64,000 bases of DNA, from NCBI RefSeq assembly GCF_900143515.1, contig NZ_FSQT01000002.1:869501-933500 (forward strand), given 5' to 3'. The position numbers and the translations under genes are program-made. The stretch comes from Micromonospora cremea. GTDB lineage: Bacteria > Actinomycetota > Actinomycetes > Mycobacteriales > Micromonosporaceae. The first letter of the stretch is position 1, and each line of letters starts with the position of its first letter. The notes beneath the pieces are model-generated. The model was not told where the DNA came from. It saw nothing but the letters and a program-made list of their open reading frames with translations, and searched no databases. This document shows, one piece after another, positions 8,303 to 16,000 of the stretch.

Positions 8303-9366
8303 CGCCCGCTCCCAGCCACGACGGCTCCCGGCCGGCGCCGGCTGACAGCACCGGCCAGCCCGCGCCGGCTGACGGCGGCGCTCAGCCCGCGTCGCCCGAC
8401 GGCGGCGGCCAGGCGCCCGACGGTCAGCGGGTACGCGGCGGCCAGCCCGAGGGCGGCCAGACCGACCGCACCCGAGATCCGGGCGGCTCGCTTGAGGTGC
8501 CGCGCCTCGGGGCGGGGGCCGTCGCCCAGGAAGGGGCGCACCTCGGAGCGCCCGAAGTAGACGTTGCGGCCGCCGAGGCGGACCCCCAGCGCACCGGCCA
8601 TCGCCGCCTCGCACTGACCGGCGTTGGGACTCGGGTGGTCGTTGCGGTCGCGCCGCCACACCTGCCATGCCCGTTCCCGGTCGCCGTTCGCGACCGGCGC
8701 GACGGCGATGGTGAGCAGCCCGGTCAGCCGGGACGGCACCAGGTTGAGCAGGTCGTCCAGCCGGGCGGCCGGGGTGCCGAACCGCGCGTAGCGCGCCGAC
8801 CGGTGCCCGACCATCGCGTCGAGGGTGTTGGCCGCGCGGTATCCCAGCAGCCCGGGCAGGCCGGCCACCGCACCCCACACCAGCGGGGCGACCACCGCGT
8901 CGGACGTGTTCTCCGCGACCGACTCGACGGTGGCGCGGGCCAGCCCCGACTCGCCCAGGGTCGACGGGTCGCGGCCACAGAGGTGACCGAGGCGCCGCCG
9001 GGCGGCGGGCAGATCGCCGTCGCGCAGCGCACCGCCCATGACGGTGGCCTCGTGCCGCAGGGTGCGACCGCCCAGCACGGTCCAGGTGCCGGCGGCGACG
9101 AGCACCGCCCGGGTCACCGGCCGGCGCCGGGTGGCTGCCGCGGCGGCCGCCCCGAGCAGCACCGGCCCGCCCACGGCCAGCGCGGTGAACACCGCCCCGG
9201 CCGTCCGGTCCGGTCGGTAGAGCCGCCGCTCCAGCGCACCGGCGGCCTGCCCGAAGCCGGCCACCGGGTGCCACCGGCGTGGGTCGCCGAGCAGCCTGTC
9301 CAGCGCGTACCCGGCCAGCAGCCCCACCGCGTTCGCCACCGGCGCTGTCCGTCGCACGCGCACCAC
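8299..9366 (-). CDS. cobD: Adenosylcobinamide-phosphate synthase CobD/CbiB
   Basis: A 355-aa integral membrane protein that attaches aminopropanol (phosphate) to adenosylcobyric acid in B12 synthesis, directly after CobQ. Family signatures are visible: [20 protein letters not shown] near the N-terminus, [17 protein letters not shown] in the middle, and [18 protein letters not shown] with PSRLTGLL and [24 protein letters not shown]. Several hydrophobic helices separate these. The last 35 residues are odd: an Ala/Arg tail with three imperfect copies of a RRGLxxAVS unit, not part of the usual family core. Starts at GTG 9366 and overlaps cobQ by 4 nt. Confidence 0.95.
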   Translation of the reverse strand: MVRVRRTAPVANAVGLLAGYALDRLLGDPRRWHPVAGFGQAAGALERRLYRPDRTAGAVFTALAVGGPVLLGAAAAAATRRRPVTRAVLVAAGTWTVLGGRTLRHEATVMGGALRDGDLPAARRRLGHLCGRDPSTLGESGLARATVESVAENTSDAVVAPLVWGAVAGLPGLLGYRAANTLDAMVGHRSARYARFGTPAARLDDLLNLVPSRLTGLLTIAVAPVANGDRERAWQVWRRDRNDHPSPNAGQCEAAMAGALGVRLGGRNVYFGRSEVRPFLGDGPRPEARHLKRAARISGAVGLAALGLAAAYPLTVGRLAAAVGRRGLSAAVSRRGLAGAVSRRRPGAVVAGSGR

Positions 9367-9597
9367 CTCCGGCCGGCCAGCCTAGACGAGCGTCCCGTGA
9401 ACCAGCCCGGCCCGGCAGCGTGAAAGGTCGCCCAACGGGGGTCACGCGGGGTGACGACGCCGGTCGCGTCGCCACCCCGCCCCCGTTCGTGACGTGCCGC
9501 CGGAGCACCGCCCATCGATGCCGCTCGCGCACCGGTCGCGCCACCGCCCGGCCGCCCGGCCGCCGCCGGCGGTAGCCGGGATGGCCGAGCCGAGAGG

Positions 9598-10388
9598 TCA
9601 CGCCGGCTGCGGGACCCGCCCCCGGCCACGCCGCCCCCGGCCGGACGGCGTGGGCTCCGGCCGGCCCTCCTCCGGCCGGCCCTCGTCCGGCACCGGCCCC
9701 AACTCGTCGTCCGGCTCGTCGTCGTCCGACTGGTCGTCCTCCGCCCGGGCGGGAGGGCCAACTCGTCGTCGTCGAGCCCGGCCAGGCCGCCGGCATCGCC
9801 GCCGTGCACGCCGCCGGCGCTGTGGGAAGCGCCGTCGTCGACCGGGCCGGCCGCGGTGAACGGGCCGGTACGCGTCGCGCCGAAGTCGGGCAGCTCGAAG
9901 TCGTCGTCGAGCGGGCGGTCGTCGGGCAGGACGGGCGTCTGCCCGGCCGGCACCGGCTCGGTGGGCTCGCCGTGCACCCGACTCTCCGCCTCCGCGTCCT
10001 CCATCGTGCTGGTGGTCATGCTCGGGCGGTTGCGCAGGAACCGCGCCCGGCCCCGGGACAGGTCGTGGCCGACCGCGACGGCCTCCAGCTCGTAGAGGGT
10101 GCGGTGGTTGCCGGCGTCGTCGGTCCAGTCGCGGGTGTAGAGCCGGCCGCAGACCACAACCGGGTCGCCGACCATCACCGAGGCGGCCACCCCCTCGGCC
10201 AGCTTGCGCCAGCAGTTGACGCGGACCCGGAGCGAGTTGCCGTCGACCCAGCGGCCGCTGTCGCGGTCGAGCCGGCGGGCGGTGGAGGCGACCTTGAAGT
10301 TGGCCACCAGGGTGTTGCTCTGGGTGGTACGCCGCCACTCGGGCGTGGTCAGCACATTGCCGACAATTGTCACGTAGGTGTCGAACAT
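9598..10388 (-). CDS. ssb: Single-stranded DNA-binding protein paralogue with apparent frameshift
   Basis: Starts at ATG 10388 after a good GGAGGG site. Residues 1-110 form an OB fold of the SSB type ([56 protein letters not shown]). An acidic, Pro/Gly-rich tail follows. At about 9751-9755 the frame breaks: reading on without a shift gives an Arg/Thr-rich nonsense tail that runs into cobD, while moving frame restores an acidic tail ([20 protein letters not shown]) ending at 9598. So either one base was lost here or in the assembly. The classic DDDIPF tip is missing, which suggests a specialised paralogue rather than the replicative SSB. Two DnaA boxes lie upstream. Confidence 0.8.
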
Positions 10389-10484
10389 CGTCCCTCCAGG
10401 GGGATCGGGAACCTGCCAGCGCGAGTCGACTCGGCACAGAGCCTCGGCGCTCCGGACCGTCTTCACCAGCACCTCGCCCCGACC

Positions 10485-10512
10485 TGTGGACAACGACGCC
10501 ACCTGTGGACAA
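10485..10512. promoter_or_regulatory. Two DnaA boxes upstream of ssb
   Basis: TGTGGACAA occurs at 10485-10493 and 10504-10512, the exact reverse complement of the actinobacterial DnaA box TTGTCCACA. Both are in the same orientation, with starts 19 bp apart, embedded in a longer direct repeat (ACCTGTGGACAACG). They lie about 100 bp upstream of the SSB-like gene and 134 bp upstream of the short ORF at 10646. Confidence 0.6.
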
Positions 10513-10645
10513 CGCGCTGATCAGGCCCGGATGTGGTACGGCCGACCCGCCCGGACCGGCGACAGCGGTTTCCGGGCCCGACCCAACTGGGTATGGACTT
10601 GATCAAGCACCACCGACAGCTCCACGTCGACGAGAGGTCAGCGCC

Positions 10646-10696
10646 ATGATGATCACCACCATCGGCTCCGCAACCGCTTCCGAGGCGCGGCGATGA
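10646..10696 (+). CDS. Possible 16-codon upstream ORF coupled to the HPF-like gene
   Basis: ATG 10646 follows a GAGAGG sequence by about 9 nt and encodes MMITTIGSATASEARR, ending in a TGA that overlaps the ATG of the next gene (ATGA at 10693-10696). The arrangement suggests translational coupling. The peptide itself resembles nothing known, so it may serve only as a leader. Support is positional only. Confidence 0.35.
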   Translation: MMITTIGSATASEARR

Positions 10697-11124
10697 GCGC
10701 CGTGGCGAACCCGGCCACTGTGGCCGAGTGTCTGCGGGTGGGCACCGGGTTCTCGCAGGGCGACCGCGCCTGGATCGCCGAGCAGTTCGCCACCCTCGAC
10801 GCCCGGCTGGCCGGCTTCCACGCCGACGCCACCGAGCTGGAGGTGTCGGTGAAGGACCGCGAGGCGCGAGGACAGAAGGTCACCCTGGAGTGCTGGATCG
10901 CCGGCCGGCAGAAGATCGTCACCACCTCCGCCGAGGAGGACCTGCACGCCGCGCTCAACGACGTCCGCGACGACCTGCGCCGGCGGCTCAACGACGCCAA
11001 GACCCGCCAGGAGCCCCGGCACAACAAGCACCTGCGCGACGTCAGCCAGCCGCAGGATCAGGCTGACCCGGCCGAGGAGTTGCCCGCCCCCGACCCGAGC
11101 CGCGCCGACGCCGAAGCGGTCTGA
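10693..11124 (+). CDS. HPF/RaiA-family ribosome-associated protein
   Basis: A 143-aa protein whose residues 35-105 match the beta-alpha-beta-beta-beta-alpha pattern of ribosome hibernation factors (LEVSVKDREARGQKVTLECWI, IVTTSAEEDLHAALNDVRDDLRRRLNDAK). Such proteins bind the 30S decoding centre under stress. It lacks the C-terminal dimerisation domain of long HPF and ends in an acidic Pro-rich tail. The acid/Arg-rich helix makes the assignment reasonable but the overall similarity is moderate. The start overlaps the short upstream ORF. Confidence 0.7.
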   Translation: MSAVANPATVAECLRVGTGFSQGDRAWIAEQFATLDARLAGFHADATELEVSVKDREARGQKVTLECWIAGRQKIVTTSAEEDLHAALNDVRDDLRRRLNDAKTRQEPRHNKHLRDVSQPQDQADPAEELPAPDPSRADAEAV

Positions 11125-11136
11125 CGCATACCCCCG

Positions 11137-11211
11137 CCGCGATCTTGCACTTTCGTACCCCGTCTCGCGCCCTTTGCGCGTTATGCCGAGGCACCAAGTG
11201 CAAGATCGCGG
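11137..11211. repeat. Intergenic hairpin with perfect 16-bp arms
   Basis: CCGCGATCTTGCACTT (11137-11152) pairs perfectly with 11196-11211 across a 43-nt loop. It lies just after the HPF-like stop (11124) and before the hydrolase start (11295). Similar GATCTTGCACTT hairpins are, to my recollection, common between Micromonospora genes, so this may be one copy of a dispersed family and act as a terminator. Confidence 0.65.
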
Positions 11212-11294
11212 GCGGGAAGGGGTCGCGGGGGCGTGGGTCGCGGGGCCGGGCGCGGGGCTACCGCCGGGTAGGTTGGCGGCGTAGCGTCGCGGAC

Positions 11295-12509
11295 GTGGAA
11301 CCGGACGTGTTGGGGCCGCCGTACGAGCGGCAGACGATCGACCTGGGCACCGACGACGAGGGACCTGTCGTCGCGACCCTGGTCCGGCGGCGGGCCGAGC
11401 GCCCCACCGGGCGGGCCGTGCTCTACGTGCACGGCTTCGTCGACTACTTCTTTCAGACCCACCTGGCCGATTTCTTCGCCGAGCGGGGCTGGGACTTCTA
11501 CGCCCTCGACCTGCGCAAGTACGGTCGCAGCCTGCTCCCGGGCCAGACCCCGAACTTCTGCCGGGACATCAGCGACTACTTCCCCGAGCTGGACGCCGCC
11601 GCCGAGATCATCCGCAAGGACGACGGGCACGACACCCTGCTGGCGATGGGCCACTCCACCGGCGGTCTGATCATCTCGCTCTGGGCGGACGCCCGCCGCG
11701 ACGCCGGCACCGTCGACGGCCTGGTGCTCAACAGCCCCTTCTTCGACCTGAACGCCCCCTGGGCGGTGCGCCGACCCCTCGCGGCCGCCGTCTCCCGGCT
11801 GGGCCGCCGGGCGCCACACCGCATCCTGCCGTTCGGGCTGGGCACGGTGTACGGCGAGAGCCTGCACGCCGACCACCGGGGCGAGTGGACCTACGACCTG
11901 GCGTGGAAGCCGCTGTCCGGGTTCCCGGTCCGGGCCGGCTGGCTGAACGCGATCCGCACCGGCCAACGCCGGTTGCGCGCCGGGCTGAACATCCAGGTGC
12001 CGGTGCTGCTAGCCTGCTCGACCCGTTCGTTCCGGGGCACCACCTGGCACGACAACGCCACCCTGGCCGACGCCGTGCTGGACGTGGAGCACATGGTCCG
12101 GTACGCGCCCCGCCTCGGCCGGCACGTCACCCTCGCCCGCTTCGACGGCGGGCTGCACGACCTCACGCTCTCCGGCCCCGCCGTACGCCGGAAAGTCTTC
12201 GACGAGGTCGGCCGGTGGGCCGAGGCGTTCCTCGCCGCCGGCCCCACCGCCCCGGCCGACCCCGCCCCGGCCGCCGCGGACCCGATCGACACCGTCTCGC
12301 CGGACGCCACCTCGACCGGCACCACCTCGCCAGGCACCACCTCGCCCGACAACGGGCAGACCGACGGCGGGGCGACGGGCACCAGATCAGAGGGCAGCGC
12401 GTCGACCGACAGCGCAGCACCCGGCGACGCACCGTCCGGTGACGCCCGGTTGCCGGGAAGGCGGCGGCCAGCGGGCGATCCGGCCGATGCGGTGACGACC
12501 GGCGACTGA
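11295..12509 (+). CDS. Alpha/beta hydrolase (serine aminopeptidase/monoacylglycerol-lipase-like) with long disordered tail
   Basis: A 404-aa protein. Residues 1-310 form a Hydrolase_4-type fold: VLYVHGFVDY oxyanion loop, MGHSTGGLI with nucleophile Ser at about 121, and a C-terminal His in FDGGLHDLTL. After this comes about 95 residues of Pro/Thr/Ser/Asp-rich low-complexity sequence with repeated TGTTSPGTTSP units that belong to no fold. GTG 11295 is chosen because the fold starts soon after; the open frame continues upstream into the hairpin at 11137-11211, which is unlikely to be coding. No signal peptide. Substrate unknown. Confidence 0.85.
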   Translation: MEPDVLGPPYERQTIDLGTDDEGPVVATLVRRRAERPTGRAVLYVHGFVDYFFQTHLADFFAERGWDFYALDLRKYGRSLLPGQTPNFCRDISDYFPELDAAAEIIRKDDGHDTLLAMGHSTGGLIISLWADARRDAGTVDGLVLNSPFFDLNAPWAVRRPLAAAVSRLGRRAPHRILPFGLGTVYGESLHADHRGEWTYDLAWKPLSGFPVRAGWLNAIRTGQRRLRAGLNIQVPVLLACSTRSFRGTTWHDNATLADAVLDVEHMVRYAPRLGRHVTLARFDGGLHDLTLSGPAVRRKVFDEVGRWAEAFLAAGPTAPADPAPAAADPIDTVSPDATSTGTTSPGTTSPDNGQTDGGATGTRSEGSASTDSAAPGDAPSGDARLPGRRRPAGDPADAVTTGD

Positions 12510-12557
12510 CCCGCCGGGTCCCGGCCCGCCCGGCACCGACCACGTACGCCTCGCGGC

Positions 12558-13325
12558 TCAGCCGTCGCCGGGTGTCGCCGCCGCGAGGACGGCCCGGATC
12601 CGGTCGAAGGTCGCCACCGGGTGACCGTCGACGCCGGGCAGCACCAGGCCCAGGCAGTACAGCGACACCTCCCCGGCGGCGTCCAGCTGCACGACGAAGA
12701 CCGGCGCCCCGACGTACCCCTGCGGCAGTTCCGTGGTGATCCGCACGGCGTCCCCGTCGCGGACCACCCGCTCGATGGCCACCTCCAACGGCCGCGACCC
12801 GTCCTCGCGTACCCCATGGGCCAGCACGAAAGCGGAACCGGCGTCGGCGCCGAGGCGGGCGACCACCTCGGGCCCGGCGGCGATCCCGGCGGGCACCGGC
12901 TGCACCCGCCACCGCCAGCCGCCGTCGCCGGCGTACCGGTGCAGCCCGCCGGTGGGCAGCACCGCGACGCCGTCCCCCGGAAAGCGGGCCCAGCCGGGCC
13001 TGATCTCGGCCTCCGCGACGGCGTCCGGCGCGACGCCGGCCGGCTCGGTGACGCTCGCCCGCAGGCCCAACTCCCCACCCGGTCCGCCGACCAGGTCGGC
13101 CGCCGTCAGCAGCGACTCCCCCACCGGGTCGTCGGTGCCCTGGAAGAAGAACGCGGTGCCGAAGCGCTGGTCGGTGGCGTCCGACGACCGGTACGGCAGG
13201 ATGGCGCGGCCGACGATCTGGCACAGCTCGTAGGCGACGTCGTTCTCGGCGTCGGGATCCAGCAGCACCAGCCGAGGGTACGGGCCGGCGCGGGGTCGGT
13301 CCGTGGGAACCCGGATGCCGGCCAC
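12558..13325 (-). CDS. Trypsin-fold protein, probably catalytically inactive
   Basis: A 255-aa protein with the layout of a Trypsin_2 domain. FGTAFFFQG ... LLTAADLV occupies the place of the usual GTGFFV ... LLTAAHVV, so the catalytic His is replaced by Asp. Near the C-terminus GYVGAPVFVVQ ... YCLGLVLPG stands where GxSGxPVF ... VVGIVxxG is expected, with no Ser. Both changes argue for a pseudoprotease. GTG 13325 has a good GGAGG site upstream (13331-13335). No signal peptide is visible, so it would be cytoplasmic. It lies about 100 nt from the tRNA-Arg gene, on the opposite strand. The family assignment rests on pattern matching by eye. Confidence 0.6.
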   Translation of the reverse strand: MAGIRVPTDRPRAGPYPRLVLLDPDAENDVAYELCQIVGRAILPYRSSDATDQRFGTAFFFQGTDDPVGESLLTAADLVGGPGGELGLRASVTEPAGVAPDAVAEAEIRPGWARFPGDGVAVLPTGGLHRYAGDGGWRWRVQPVPAGIAAGPEVVARLGADAGSAFVLAHGVREDGSRPLEVAIERVVRDGDAVRITTELPQGYVGAPVFVVQLDAAGEVSLYCLGLVLPGVDGHPVATFDRIRAVLAAATPGDG

Positions 13326-13426
13326 CGGGCCTCCGTGAGACTCTGCTCGGCAACGTGGACGCGGGCACCCTTTTCCCCGCCGGCCGACGGGTCGGCGGTA
13401 CCCTCTGGGCGCGACACCCACGCCGC

Positions 13427-13502
13427 GCGCCCGTAGCTCAGCGGATAGAGCAGGGGACTTCTAATCCCAAGGCCGCAGGTTCGAATCCTGCCGGGCGCAC
13501 CA
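13427..13502 (+). tRNA. tRNA-Arg, anticodon TCT
   Basis: The acceptor stem GCGCCCG (13427-13433) pairs with CGGGCGC (13492-13498), followed by A and an encoded CCA (13500-13502). The D arm (GCTCAGCGGATAGAGC), anticodon loop CTTCTAA and T arm GCAGGTTCGAATCCTGC are all present. Base 27 and 43 form a G-A mismatch. The sequence just downstream holds an integrase remnant, so this tRNA has probably been an integration site. Confidence 0.97.
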
Positions 13503-13714
13503 CAGTTGACCTGTGGAAACAGCAGATCCATACAGGCCGCGAGACGGTGCCCAGTGCGGTTGCCGTTGCATTGCGGATACTCTTGGTGAACGCGACGTAT
13601 TCCCAAATCAACCCCAGCGTCTCGCCCCTGCCGTAGGCCGAGAGCCAGCGCGACGGGCCAGCGCGCCGCGTTCCGCCTGCCGGCCGCCGCTGCCGGGATC
13701 GCGAATCCTCCCGC
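13503..13714. other. Non-coding stretch between tRNA-Arg and integrase remnant
   Basis: No gene is supported. Where the catalytic domain of the integrase would be expected there are only short out-of-frame fragments with lower GC than the surroundings. I did not find a second copy of the tRNA 3' end within the window that would mark the other border of an element. Confidence 0.5.
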
Positions 13715-13885
13715 GTGAGTGGCCGGGCTTCTCCCGGCTGACGCTCGGCGCATCGATCATCACGCAGGCGTTCTGAGCCACCCGCTTGCGCTGGTGGGCC
13801 ACCGTCAACGCCCGAGACATGATGCGGTGCAGTTGCAGCACGGGCAACGGCTTCATGCCAGACGACTTGCACGCCGCCTCGACGC
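13715..13885 (-). pseudogene. Tyrosine-recombinase (phage-type integrase) remnant
   Basis: In the minus-strand frame a 57-residue stretch (GMKPLPVLQLHRIMSRALTV, then AHQRKRVAQNACVMIDAPSV) matches the helical core-binding domain of actinophage and ICE integrases, which typically read LSPATVxxIHxxLxxALxxAVxxGxxxxNPxxxVxPP. The catalytic domain with its Arg-His-Arg-Tyr residues is absent: the frame degenerates before reaching the tRNA. The fragment points towards tRNA-Arg 13427-13502, the normal orientation for an integrated element. Recognition is by eye on a short segment. Confidence 0.55.
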
Positions 13886-14052
13886 CCGGTTGTGCATGGA
13901 GGCATTGAGGCCTCCTCGGCTCAATCCCCCGTGGCTGCGAATCGCCGGCCGATTGGGCAGCGGGGCGCGTTCCTCTGGTACCGGACCGGCTCACCGGCTC
14001 AGACGTTTCCGTGCTCGTGGACACCGCCTTCCGCCTCCTCAACGCCAAGAAA

Positions 14053-14093
14053 AGTGAGGCCCCGGCGGAGGACACACCCGCCGGGGCCTCGCT
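14053..14093 (-). terminator. Rho-independent terminator of the membrane protein gene
   Basis: A perfect 13-bp stem (GAGGCCCCGGCGG, 14056-14068, with 14078-14090) with a 9-nt loop extends by a few more pairs at its base. On the minus strand it is followed by CTTTTCTTGG, a short U-tract. It lies 24 nt beyond the stop of the gene at 14117-14611. Confidence 0.85.
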
Positions 14094-14116
14094 TGCCGCC
14101 AGGCGGCCCGCTCAGG

Positions 14117-14611
14117 TCAGGAAACCTTGTCAACCTTGCAGGTGATCTTGCCGGTCACCTTCTGGCTCAACACGACCATGGCCTGTTCAACGGCCTTCTG
14201 GCCCGGCCGCACGTCCGAGACGATAGTCGTGGTGTTACCCACCCGCGTGCCCTTGGCATCGAGGACAAACACATCGATGAAGTAGGTGTTCTGGCTCTCG
14301 CTGGAGTTGTTCACCTCGAGATCGACCGTCACGTTCGCCAGGAGCTCGCTGCCCGCCGATTCTCCTTCGCACGACGTCAGCTTGACGTGCCCGGCCTTTG
14401 CCGCCTGATCCTCGCTGACGTCACTGGCCGCCTTGCCAACCAGGGCGGTGCACGCGACCAATCCGCCGCCGCATAGCAGGACGGACAGACCTGCGATGAT
14501 GAGGAAGACCTTCAAACCCGTCGACATTCCCTTCTTCGGCGGGGGCGCGGGAGCGTACGCCGGCGGAGGGGTCGGGGTGCCCGGCGGAGGGGTCGGGGTC
14601 TGGTACGACAT
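14117..14611 (-). CDS. Proline-rich, single-pass membrane protein with extracytoplasmic FxLYD-like domain
   Basis: A 164-aa protein: a cytoplasmic Pro-rich N-terminus (PTPPPGTPTPPPAYAPAPPP), one membrane helix at about residues 33-56 (VFLIIAGLSVLLCGGGLVAC), then an outer domain of about 95 residues with the beta-strand pattern of FxLYD/DUF4352-like domains (LLANVTVDLEVNNSS, NTYFIDVFVLDAKGTRVGNT, VRPGQKA). Start ATG 14611. Base composition is clearly less GC-rich than neighbouring genes, and the gene lies inside the decayed island after tRNA-Arg, so it may have been imported. Function unknown. Confidence 0.75.
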   Translation of the reverse strand: MSYQTPTPPPGTPTPPPAYAPAPPPKKGMSTGLKVFLIIAGLSVLLCGGGLVACTALVGKAASDVSEDQAAKAGHVKLTSCEGESAGSELLANVTVDLEVNNSSESQNTYFIDVFVLDAKGTRVGNTTTIVSDVRPGQKAVEQAMVVLSQKVTGKITCKVDKVS

Positions 14612-15228
14612 TCGTTGTGCCTCTCAATTGTGCGGTGTTAGCTCCGGGAGCCTTCCCAGGCGGCCGGAGGTCTTATTTCTTCACCACCGACCGGTGCCGG
14701 ACGTTAAGGGTGGTGGCGGTGGACAGCGGTCCCGGATGGAGCAAGCTCCTGGCTCAACTCGCCGACGTCGGCAGACTGCTGGCCAACGGCCAGCCGTACG
14801 GCGAGACCGGGTGGTGTCGCTGGCGGCCGGTGTGTGCGGCGCTAGTCATGGTGCTCTCATCTCTCCGGGTCGCGGTGACGCTCCCCCCGTGACGAGAGCG
14901 ACCCCGCCAGAGGGTGCCACGGCCGGGCCACTCCGTAGATCAACCAGCCTGGTGGTTGCCATGAGCCAGTCAGTCGGCAAGATCAACGAACGGGCGACTG
15001 CGGTCGCCGGTGGGTGCGACCAGGCGGTCCGTCTCGGCTGATGAGAGCCCCGAATGAGGGCCCCCAACCGAATCGGTGGTCAATGAGCATGATCGGACGA
15101 CTGGCGGTCGACGAGATCAAAATCCTGTACCGCCGACCGTCGGGATCATCTACCGGCTCGCCTCGGTGCACCGTTGGCGGAAGGCTGACGACTGGGAACC
15201 GCGTTGTACTCCGCCGACGACGTCGCCG
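14612..15228. other. Intergenic region, no gene recognised
   Basis: About 600 bp without a supportable gene. Short open frames exist on both strands (for example a 91-codon one from 14617 on the plus strand), but none shows codon bias, a ribosome site or recognisable similarity. It belongs to the degenerate island downstream of tRNA-Arg. Confidence 0.5.
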
Positions 15229-15300
15229 ACACGTCAGCAGCTCGGCTTCCTCGGCGTAGCGCACTGGCCAACCCGGGTCGTACGCCTGAATGTGAACCCG
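15229..15300 (-). pseudogene. GrpB (UPF0157) family remnant
   Basis: The minus-strand segment VHIQAYDPGWPVRYAEEAELL matches the N-terminus of GrpB-like nucleotidyltransferase-fold proteins, which begin with a V-x-x-x-x-Y-D-P-x-W motif. After it the frame becomes Arg-rich nonsense and the catalytic core is missing. It is a 5' fragment of a lost gene. Confidence 0.6.
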
Positions 15301-15403
15301 CGCCGCCCGGTACCAGAGTGCGTTGCCTGCCTGCCCGTCCGTGTGCCTGGTCCTACCGATCGGGCGCGACAAGGGCACCCCTACAGCGTCGGAGGTTGAC
15401 TAA

Positions 15404-15949
15404 CTAGGTCGGGGTGCCCGGCCAACCGATCGCGTCGAGGAATTCCTCCACAGCGACCACGACCCGGCTGAGCACCGCGATCGACTCCGTCAGCGGACCC
15501 GGTACGTACATGCCGTGATCCGCCCCGGGCACCTCCAGCACGTGAGGCGACAGCCGGCGGGCGGCGTCGCCGTCCCACAGCTTGTCGGCCGTGCCACCGA
15601 TGAGGAGGAACGGTGTGGTCGCCCGGCTCAGGGCCTCGACCACCCACGGCAGGGTGAGCACGGGCGTGAGCCACACCGCGGGCAGGGATCTCTCGGCGGC
15701 GATGGCAGCCGCGTTCGTGCCGAGCGATTTGGCGATCAGCAGCGGGCGACCGCCGACGGAGTCGATCAGCGGGCCGATCTGACCGCGCACCCAGCCTTCG
15801 ATGTCCGGCGCGTCCGGCCGTGACGGCTCCTCGGACCACGAGTGTCTGTGCACCGTCGCACCGCGCTGTTCGGCGACGTCGCCTGCGTACATCAGGAGAG
15901 GCGCACCCGGTCCGAACGTACGGCCGGGAATCACGACTGCGTCCGCCAT
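15404..15949 (-). CDS. Small alpha/beta hydrolase (TEX30/KANL3-like)
   Basis: A 181-aa alpha/beta hydrolase with a short fold. The nucleophile elbow is LIAKSLGTNA with Ser at about residue 75, the acid is likely the Asp in GGTADKLWD, and the His is in GADHGMYV. Start ATG 15949 (MADAVVIPG) is chosen because the first beta strand begins there. No signal peptide. Such short hydrolases are common and poorly characterised. It is the first intact gene beyond the decayed island, and the VOC gene on the same strand ends 51 nt upstream. Confidence 0.78.
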   Translation of the reverse strand: MADAVVIPGRTFGPGAPLLMYAGDVAEQRGATVHRHSWSEEPSRPDAPDIEGWVRGQIGPLIDSVGGRPLLIAKSLGTNAAAIAAERSLPAVWLTPVLTLPWVVEALSRATTPFLLIGGTADKLWDGDAARRLSPHVLEVPGADHGMYVPGPLTESIAVLSRVVVAVEEFLDAIGWPGTPT

Positions 15950-16000
15950 GACACCGACGCTACCCAGAACGCCGCTGACGCGTGGCCCTGAAGCCACCCT

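Noticed and set aside
9367..9597. Cobalamin riboswitch upstream of cobD-cobQ
   Set aside because: No B12-box or matching helices were recognised in this gap.
6761..9796. A fusion of CobQ with about 500 upstream residues
   Set aside because: The upstream part lies antisense-frame over cobD and is nonsense; the GTG overlapping cobD is the proper start.
14617..14892. 91-codon open frame in the tRNA-Arg island
   Set aside because: No ribosome site, no codon bias and no recognisable similarity.
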